Source: Fremontodendron californicum
Taxonomy: Eukaryota > Streptophyta > Magnoliopsida > Malvales > Malvaceae
Reading direction: 5' to 3'
Length of the DNA stretch: 64,000 nt
Assembly: GCA_030761205.1 (NCBI GenBank)
Contig: JAULJL010000001.1
Location: 35,535,145-35,599,144 of the forward strand
Both the position numbers and the translations under genes were made by a program. Under the pieces are notes generated by a model. That model ran no database searches. It was not told the DNA's origin and saw nothing but the letters and a program-made list of their open reading frames with translations. Positions 56,641 to 64,000 of this stretch are shown one piece after another. Every line of letters starts with the position of its first letter. The stretch's first letter is position 1.

Positions 56641-58000
56641 CGGTAAGACGGTTCAAGTTGAGGCAATAGGAAAATTTAGATTATTATTAAAGACTGGAAC
56701 TTATTTGGATCTTAATGTATTGTACCGTCTTTTAGACGGAATTTGATTTTTATTTCAGTTTTGGACAAATCTGGTTCTTCTTGTTCATTTGGGAATGGAA
56801 AATTTAGTTTCTTTCATGATTCAAAATTTGTTGGTTCCGGTTCTTTGTCAGGTTATGATAATCTTTATTTGATTGATACAATTGCTTCATTTAATGAATC
56901 TCTACAATTAAGTACACGTGGTATAAAGAGAAAATTAACCAATGAGAATTAGGCTACGTTGTGGCACAAGAGATTAGGTCATATCTCCAGAGGGAGAATA
57001 GAGAGACTTGTGTCAAACGAAATTCTAGACCCCTTAGATTTTGCAAATTTTGATGTTTGTGTTAACTGTATAAAGGGGAAACAAACCAATGAAATGAGAT
57101 TTGAAGCCAATAGGACTTTGGATGTCTTAGAACTTATACATGCGGACATTTGTGGGCCATTCCCTATGGTTGCTTGAAATGGTCAATAATACTTTATAAC
57201 GTTCATAGACGATTATTCTAGATATGGCTATATATGTCTCATTCTTGAAAAGTCAAAATCACTAGATGTGTTCAGAAATTATAAGGCTGAAGTTGAGAAC
57301 CAACTCAGCAAAAGGATCAAAACTGTCAGATCTGACCGTAGTGGTGAGTCTATGACAGTTATGACGGTTCAGGTGAACAACGTCTAGGACCGTTTGCTAA
57401 ATTCGTAAAGGAATGTGGTATCGTCCCATAGTACACTATGCCGAGTTCGCCCACTATGAATGGTGTTGCTAAAAGACGAAATAGGACACTTAAAGACATG
57501 GTGAGGAGTATGATTTGTCATTCTACCTTACCGGAATCACTCTAGAGAGAAGCACTTAAGACTGCAGCATATATCCTTAACAGGGTTCCAACTAAAGCAA
57601 CTGCCAAAACCCCTTATGAACTTTGGACTGACAAAAAGCCTAGTTTAAAGCACTTGCACATTTGGAGATGTCCAATTGAGGCAAGACCTTATAGGCCTAA
57701 TGAAAAGAAACTGGACTCAAGAACTGTGAGTTATTTTATTGGATAATCTGAAAGATCCAGGGGGTACAAGTTTTATGATCCCATAACTAAGTCGATTTTC
57801 GAGTTGGGAAATGCCAGGTTCTTTGAGGAGGTCGGGTTTGAGGGGGGAGATATAGTTAGAGACTTTGTCTTTGAAGAGGAATATGTTGATATTCCCACAA
57901 GTGTTATTGGCATTGATCAAGATTTCATTCTTGACTTTGTTCATGGCACAACAGATCAAGACAATGTCGATGAACCTCCCATTCAAGAAATTATTCCAGA
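56641..58000 (+). pseudogene. Copia integrase, broken
   Basis: The zinc-binding domain is complete at 56959-57177: LWHKRLGHISRGRIERL, then VCVNCIKGKQT. The core starts HADICGPFP (first Asp), then FIDDYSRYGYI, VRSDRSGE (second Asp region), and NGVAKRRNRTLKDMV with the Glu position changed to Lys-Arg. It then continues APYILNRVPTKATAKTPYEL-like. In-frame stops occur near 57175, 57185, 57387 and 57543. The C-terminus runs into the acidic linker at 57804-58181, which has IPEEQTLPPQKSMPLRRSTR. Confidence 0.8.
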
Positions 58001-58190
58001 AGAACAAACTCTACCACCTCAAAAGTCTATGCCATTAAGGAGATCCACTAGAGAAATAAGAAGTGCAGTGCCGGATGACTACATTGTATTTCTCCAAGAA
58101 CATGAGGTTGACATTGGAGTGATGGAAGATGATCCGATCAACTTCCGTCAAGCCATGGAAAGTTCTAACTCTCAAAAGTGAATTGATGCC

Positions 58191-59713
58191 ATGAATGAGG
58201 AGATTAAGTCCATGAAGGACAATGATGTGTGGGATCTTGTCCCATTGACAGAAGGTGCGAAACCCATTGGTTGCAAATGGATATTTAAAACCAAGAGGGA
58301 TTCGAAAGACGATGTGGAAAGGTATAAGGCTCGTCTTGTCGCTAAGGCTTTACACAGAAAAAAGGCATCGATTATAAAGAGAATTTCTCTCCGATTTCTT
58401 CGAAAGACTCTTTCAGGACTATAATGGCATTGGTGGCACATTTCGATCTTGAGCTATATCAGATGGATGTAAAGACAGCGTTTCTCGATGGTAACATTGA
58501 TGAGACGATTTATATAGTGCAACCAGAAAACTTTGTGTTGGGAGACCCAAAGAATATGGTTTGCAAACTTAAGAAATCCATCTATGGGCTCAAACAAGCA
58601 TCTCGACAATGGTATTTAAAATTTCATCAAGTGATCATCTCGTCCGATTTTGAGATGAATTTGGTCAATGATTTTATATACCATAAGTTCTGTGGGAGTA
58701 AGTATATTTTTTTGGTTTTATATGTCGATGACATTTTGCTTGCCAGCAACGATATAGGCTTATTACACGAAACCAAGAGATTTCTAGCTAAGAATTTTGA
58801 GATGAAAGATCTTGGTGACGTCTCTTTTGTATTAGGCATAAAGATACACCGGGATCGCTCTCGGGGTATTCTTGGATTATCACAAAGGAGTTATATCGAA
58901 CAGATTCTCAAAAGATATGGCATGCAGGATTGTAAATCAGGTAATACCCCTGTGGCAAAGGGAGACAAGTTTAGTCTCAATCAGTGCCCTAAGAATGATT
59001 TTGAGGAAAATGAAATGCAAAAGATTCCTTATGCATCAGTAGTAGGAAGTTTGATGTATGCTCAGGTTTGTACGCATCCGGATACTGCGTACATTGTTGG
59101 GATGTTGGGTAGATATTTAAGTAATCTAGGAGTAGACCATTGGAAAGTAGCCAAACGAGTCTTGCGGTACTTACAGAGAACAAAATACTACATGCTCACG
59201 TATCGAAGGTCAGATCAGCTTGAGATGATTGGGTATACTGACTCCGATCTTGCTGGATGCCAAGATAGTATGAAATCTACGTCAGGCTATATCTTCCTGC
59301 TAGCAAGAGGTGCTATATCCTGGAATAGTGCTAAACAGTCTCTTATAGCCTCTTCTACCATGGCGGCAGAGTTCATAGCGTGTTATGAGGCGTCCAATCA
59401 CGGAATATGGTTGCAAAATTTTGTCACGGGGCTGTGCATAGTGGATAGTATTGAAAGGCCACTCAAGTTATTTTGTGACAATAAGCCGGCAGTTCTATAT
59501 TCCAACAACAACAGGAGCTCGACGAAGTCAAAGCATATAGATATCAAGTTCCTAGTTGTTAAAGAAAGAGTTCAGAGTGGACAGTTGTCAATAGAGCACA
59601 TCGATACAAACTCCATGGTTGTGAATCCGCTTACTAAGGGATTGCCACCCAAAGTGTTCCATGAGCACACTACTCATATGAGTGTCATGTCATTTGAGGA
59701 TATTCAGTTTTAG
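58191..59713 (+). pseudogene. Copia reverse transcriptase and RNase H, largely open
   Basis: RT starts MNEEIKSMKDNDVWDLVPLT and GCKWIFKTKRDSKDDVERYK, and a frameshift lies near 58355. From 58424 a 429-aa frame is intact: DLELYQMDVKTAFLDGNIDE, YGLKQASRQWYLKFH, the catalytic LYVDDILLA (YVDD at 58721-58732), VGSLMYAQVCTHPDTAYIVG, then RNase H with YTDSDLAGCQDSMKSTSGY, TMAAEFIACYEA, LFCDNKPAVLYSNN and SKHIDIKFLVVKE. The RNase H aspartates and glutamate are present. Only the first part of RT is damaged. Confidence 0.9.
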
Positions 59714-60130
59714 TGGGAGTTTATAGTTTTAGATGTTTTTCTAATAGACATATTTTCAGTTATTTCAGTTTATGGATATTTTAAAGTTATTTTCTGCAGA
59801 ATTAAAGTTTTGGAATATTTACACTCTGATTTTGATATGGATTGATCTCACTAAGGTTTAAGGGTGGACCAGTTGGAAATAGGCATGTTAAGATCACATT
59901 GCATGAAATTTCCATGCTACTCATCCACATCATGATCCATGTCATTCAGTTGTATTGGCATACGTGACCATAATGGGTCAAGTTACGAAAGATGTAACGA
60001 AGGTCGCTTTGATCCTATGTTGGTATGATTGATGGACCGGATTGGTTATAGATGCATTTCAGTAATAACAACGAAGTTGAGCTCATATGATTATTTTTGC
60101 AATGCATAATTATAAAGTTACACATATAGC

Positions 60131-60143
60131 CCAAGTGGGAGAT
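60131..60143 (+). other. Polypurine tract of the plus-strand copia element
   Basis: CCAAGTGGGAGAT directly precedes TGTTGGATTC of the 3' LTR. This is the standard copia PPT context. Confidence 0.9.
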
Positions 60144-60633
60144 TGTTGGATTCTTAATCCAACATTAGGCTTATATGTGAATAATTATGCGTTGTAGACT
60201 GTCGAATAAGGTTAAGCCGATTTAAAGTGATCTATTGAAGTTTGGGTAATTTGGGCTTTAGTGTATCTAATAGGGTGTGGGCCTTTAATGTGTAGAGACT
60301 TAAGGGTAATTTCTATTTTTATGATGGGCTAAAATAAAAATACTAAAAGATAACAGGAAAGTTATCTTTAAATAGCGGTTATGGTCCCCAAATCACACGG
60401 TCGTCATTCTATTCTTTCTGACATCCCATCGTCAGAGAGAAAGCGAGAGAAAACAAAAGGATTCTCTAAGAGAACGTGTTGATCTAGAAGACATACTGCA
60501 CGGCTCTGGAGAGTAATCAATCGTCATGGATTCAGGTATGCTTCCGCATATTGATTTGTTGATTCTTGGTGATTTAGCATGAATGTTTCCTAGGGTTTGA
60601 GGGATGTTTTACATCTAAAGATATTTTCTAATA
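60144..60633 (+). repeat. 3' LTR of the plus-strand copia element (490 bp)
   Basis: Same length as the 5' LTR. The last bases are TAATA instead of TAACA, so the terminal CA has mutated. Confidence 0.9.
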
Positions 60634-60782
60634 GGAAGAATATTACAGCCTTGGGCAGCTGTAATCCAAAAGGAAAACGAAAGCCTGGAAGACCTAGAAA
60701 ATCTAGGCCAAAAGAAAGGGGTAACTGCAGCAATACACGGGCAAAATGCATTAACAATTTAACATTAAATCCTCAATCATAG
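60634..60782 (+). pseudogene. 3' part of the split AT-hook exon
   Basis: Directly after the LTR, GGAAG then continues as NITALGSCNPKGKRKPGRPR followed by KSRPKERGN and a stop at 60780. Removing the element and one GGAAG joins it in frame to IQSLDGK at 54411. KRKPGRPRK is an AT-hook (basic residues around GRP), a minor-groove DNA-binding motif of chromatin proteins. The stop may lie beyond the true exon end; a possible 5' splice site is CTCAG|GTGAAC at about 60787. Confidence 0.6.
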
Positions 60783-61010
60783 GCTCAGGTGAACCATCAA
60801 TATTCCCAATAGAGAATTCTGAAGTTGTTAAAGGACCAATCATCTGTCATGTCTGGAGTTCGGAATTAAGCTTCATTTTCTTCTTCTTCTTTGATTTCCA
60901 AAACTTCAAATCCTCCCATCCTTTTTTTTTTCTCATCTTCTCGTCGACCTTGTGCTTTTGATACTTGATGATCTGACATAATGTTTAAATTTGTTCTTTT
61001 GTCTAATTGA

Positions 61011-61335
61011 CAGGGGGTTCTTTCCAGAGTAAAAAGTTTTGGTCTATTGGCTGGACTTACAGCTCATGCATCAAAAAAAGCAAATGAAATAAGTTAATTT
61101 GGCATGTATTTACTTGTGTTTCTTAATTTAATTACAAGTTGTTCCAGTTCTTGATGGTTGACCTCAACATTTTTCCTGCAAATGAAAGTTTTTGCATTCT
61201 TCATGATGTTTTCTAGTTTTAAACCTGCATTTGGTGTGGCTTCTGAGTTTTGCTTTTATTTGTCAGAGGAATAAAAGAGCTTTTAATGATTTTGCTGACT
61301 CATTTGCTCGATGATGGACTTGTTGACAATCTTGT
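61011..61335 (+). pseudogene. Possible downstream exons of the split gene
   Basis: A frame after a 3' splice-site-like TTGACAG (61011) reads GVLSRVKSFGLLAGLTAHAS followed by KKANEI, up to a GTTAAT donor near 61094. A second block after TTTGTCAGAG (61269) joins in frame as RIKELLMILLTHLLDDGLVD plus NL, and ends in a good donor CTT|GTAAGC (61335). The open frames and splice signals suggest real or recently real exons. The protein family was not recognised. The link to the AT-hook exon is by position only. Confidence 0.4.
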
Positions 61336-61339
61336 AAGC

Positions 61340-61817
61340 ATTTAACAAATATTTTATTACTGCATACACATATATATATAAATAATATGAACAGAATATT
61401 CAAATACTACCAAAAACAGAATATCGAGTCAAGGTTGGACATCTGACCTTAAGACAATTATTGCCTGTCCTTACGGTGCTTACAGTGTATTGCAATTCGT
61501 CTCTCAGGCCTCCTCGATTACGTTGTAGTCGAGAGCACACTCTTAGCAACACGGCGAACCAGAAAAATGTCGGTCTCTTTCACAGAAGACACAAGAAAAA
61601 ACAAGAGCAGTATAGTAAAATTAAGACTAATTTTCGGTACATTAAAAAGACAGGCACTGCTCAGGTTTTTTTATAGAAAAGAAGAAACCTATTCGAACAA
61701 GACACAACTGTTGAAAAAACCTGTTCGGATAAAAGTTATGTCATTAGGAAAAGAACCAAACGGTTCGGTCTAATTCGAACAGACATGTCTCAATCAGACA
61801 GTCACTTGGTTGGCAGC
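61340..61817. other. Spacer with unassigned open frames
   Basis: A TA repeat lies at about 61370-61384. The more balanced sequence at 61440-61800 has short frames but no recognised protein. It could belong to a retrotransposon fragment. Confidence 0.35.
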
Positions 61818-64000
61818 TGTAAGACCCTCATAAGTACGAGATCAATTCGAGACAATTATAACATGCGGATGGCTCGAGGTTAAACTTTGAAATGCCTATA
61901 GAAAGGATGGGCTACCATGTGGTACACATGTTGTATGATAAATTGTAGAGTTGGGGGTTTAATCGAGTGATTAAGTGATTTAACCCCAAATTGACTAAAA
62001 GTCAGGATAGGGAAAAGTTCGTAAAATGTGATAATTTAACTTCACATAGTGTTGATATGTGATATAACATTATTTGGGAGTGTTAGAACATGAATCGGCA
62101 AAAAAATAGGTAAAATGTGAACATGGGTATTTTGGTAACTTTATCCAAAATTTTGTTTTTAGTTCGTAAATGGTAGCAATGGACTAAGTGATCATATAGG
62201 ATCATAATATGATGTTTAGATCAAAATTTGGACATTAAAATCAAATCCGATAGCTAAAATCGTCTAATTCGTCATTTAGTGATGCTGACGTAAATTGCCG
62301 TAAAAACATGGTTCGAGATTGTTCAGAATTGATCCGAACACATGGACATATGTTATAACATATGAGGATTATGAATATGACAAGAAAAATAAAAAACAGA
62401 GTTGAAACCGGATACGTCCTTAAGTAACCTAAAGGAATGAAAACCGAAAACTGACCGCGGGAAGGTCCGAAAAAGGTTTTAAATGGATCAATAGATTAAT
62501 ATAGACATAAAATGATGTTAGCAAGGTACTGGTGAAATCAGAACAAAAATCGGAGCTAAAACTGAAAAAGTCAAAATGTTGACCCGTTCGTGCTCCGAGG
62601 CCCGAATTTGGGTTTCGGGATATCAAAAAAATTACCCGAACATGTAGATCAGTATATTATCATATTTGGAACATATCCATGTCAATAAAAGTGAAAAACG
62701 GGCTTCCGAACGTTAAAATTTCATGTTGGCTTTCTAAGGTACTAAAAGATAAAACAGGGGCAAAATGGTCATTTGACCATGGTCCACTTATTAAGTCTGA
62801 AAATCAGACTTCTTCCTCCCCAATTTCACGTGAGAAACCAAAAAAATGAGAAAGAAAGAGGGGAAGCCATGGAAGCTTGCTTCCAAGCTTTCTCTCTCCT
62901 CCGTTTACTAGGCAGATCACCAAAATTTTCAAAGATTTCACAAACCCAAAGGTAACTTCATGTTCTAAGCTTGATTTTGATGTTATATTTTGAAGATTTT
63001 GCCTTTAGCTATGAGAAACCATGTGGGCTAAAAATTGGTGTTGGTGAACCACCATGTTGCCACCATTTTTTCCGCCACGGGAGGTGTTCTTCCGCCTCCT
63101 TAAACCATAAATTAGTATCGGATAGCTTTGAATAAAAAATTTAGAGGCTAAAACGAGTTTGGCCGAAACCCTAGCTTGCCCATGAGATGGTGCCGCCACC
63201 TTCCTTGGTTGTTCGAGGCCACCATTAGCTTTGTTGTCATCGTGTGAGCAACTTTCTAGTTGATTGTTGCTCCAAATTTTAATCCGAGCTAAGTGTAAAA
63301 TTTTATTTGTAAAAAAATTCTTAAGCTGAAAATTTTTGATAGCAGCTACCTATTATAAAAAATGGGAATTTGAGTATCCCATAGTTGTAAAATATTTACA
63401 GAATATCCTGACGATGTCGTAGGTACCCGTATCATGGAGTTCGCCTGGGATCGCGACAAAGTCACGAAAGTGCCGCTTTAATACTTGAAATAACCCTGTG
63501 AGTATTTAGGTTAATTTAGGAGGTAGTTGTTGTTTTATATGCATTGTTGATTGATACGGACACTGAAACACGAAAGATTGCTCGGATCACGGAAACGGTA
63601 AGTTTTAAACCTTACGCATATTAATGGCGTAAGTGTGGTGTTAATATGGTTACATGAGGTAAGTATTGTAGAGTTGAATGATAATGATTGTGAGCTATTT
63701 GGAATTCTCAGATATTCTTAATTAAGATGTTAGACAAGGTAGATTATGGTTGTACTTGTCGGATTAATGAAAAAAAATAGTATGAAATTGTGTTTGAGAC
63801 ATTATGGTTGCTACTTTGTGAAATTGGTTGATGAATAATAATGTATAGGATGGTTGAGTATTTAAGGATAGTTAGACATTGCAGATTAAATGTTATGCAC
63901 ACAAGTTGTTTGATAAAATGTCAAAGTGAAATTGTAATGCTTGTAAACATAAGTAGAAATATGCTAGTGTAGAAGCTGTTACCTTGCATATTATATAAAT
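61818..64000. repeat. Candidate LTR or LTR-proximal region of another retrotransposon, cut by window end
   Basis: TGTAAGACCCTCATAAGTAC resembles the TGTAAGACCC start of many plant gypsy LTRs. What follows is long, non-coding, of moderate GC, and contains low-complexity coding-like bits (CGCCGCC, GCCACCTTCC) and the TACGGACACTGAAACACGA stretch. This texture is common in long gypsy LTRs. No second copy, PBS or PPT is inside the window, so this stays a proposal. Confidence 0.35.

Larger units (their letters stand above)
54412..60633 (+). mobile_element. Full-length but decayed Ty1/copia element with GGAAG duplications, 6.2 kb
   Basis: The LTRs (54412-54901 and 60144-60633, 490 bp each) begin TGTTGGAT. 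They are flanked by perfect GGAAG duplications (54407-54411, 60634-60638). A PBS, gag, protease, integrase, RT, RNase H and PPT follow in copia order. The LTRs differ at roughly 7% of positions by eye, so this insertion is much older than the copia at 44618. Stops and frameshifts are spread through gag, integrase and early RT. Confidence 0.95.

Overview
This is a nuclear window from a flowering plant, almost certainly a eudicot. The signs are GT-AG introns, a PH-RCC1-FYVE-BRX gene, an IDA-like abscission peptide gene, a plastid mitoferrin-like carrier, AT-rich gene-poor intergenic DNA, and many LTR retrotransposons, MITEs and Helitron-like sequences. There is nothing bacterial in it. Only three host genes look intact. 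The rest is mobile DNA, gene fragments and AT-rich spacer.

Layout. 1-2816: the 5' part of a decayed Ty3/gypsy element on the minus strand (RT, protease, gag, tRNA-iMet PBS, 558-bp LTR), cut by the window edge. 2817-10650: intergenic DNA with MITEs, a repeat with a degenerate TTAGGG-like core, and a GC-richer island (about 7.5-9.05 kb) that looks like organelle DNA carrying a broken gypsy gag. 10659-17031: a complete nine-exon PRAF gene (PH, RCC1 repeats, FYVE, coiled coil, BRX; 1112 aa). 17.0-20.5 kb: spacer. 20583-20828 (minus): an 81-aa IDA-like secreted peptide precursor. 21-33 kb: very AT-rich repeats, including a MITE, a Helitron-like element with a 3' hairpin and CTAG end nested in another repeat, a LINE RNase H relic, and a duplicated exon-like segment.

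33088-44467: an 11.4-kb non-autonomous Ty3/gypsy element (minus strand) with ~2.2-kb LTRs, a PBS, a PPT and a gag, but no recognisable pol. Both LTRs carry a piece of a plant glycosylasparaginase (L-asparaginase 3 type) gene. 44618-49068: a very young but heavily deleted Ty1/copia element (minus strand) with near-identical LTRs and perfect TTGAG target duplications. It lacks most of the integrase core, the RT catalytic box and RNase H. 51819-53087 (minus): an intact intronless mitoferrin-like 1 carrier. 54412-60633: an older Ty1/copia element (plus strand) with GGAAG target duplications. It sits inside, and in frame with, an open reading frame that encodes an AT-hook motif, so a host gene or gene relic is split. 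From about 61818 to the window edge there is a possible further LTR.

The three intact genes have no evident functional link to each other. The most interesting material is how mobile elements captured and disrupted host sequence: the asparaginase fragment in the LTRs, the split AT-hook reading frame, and a defective copia copy that looks recently moved in trans.
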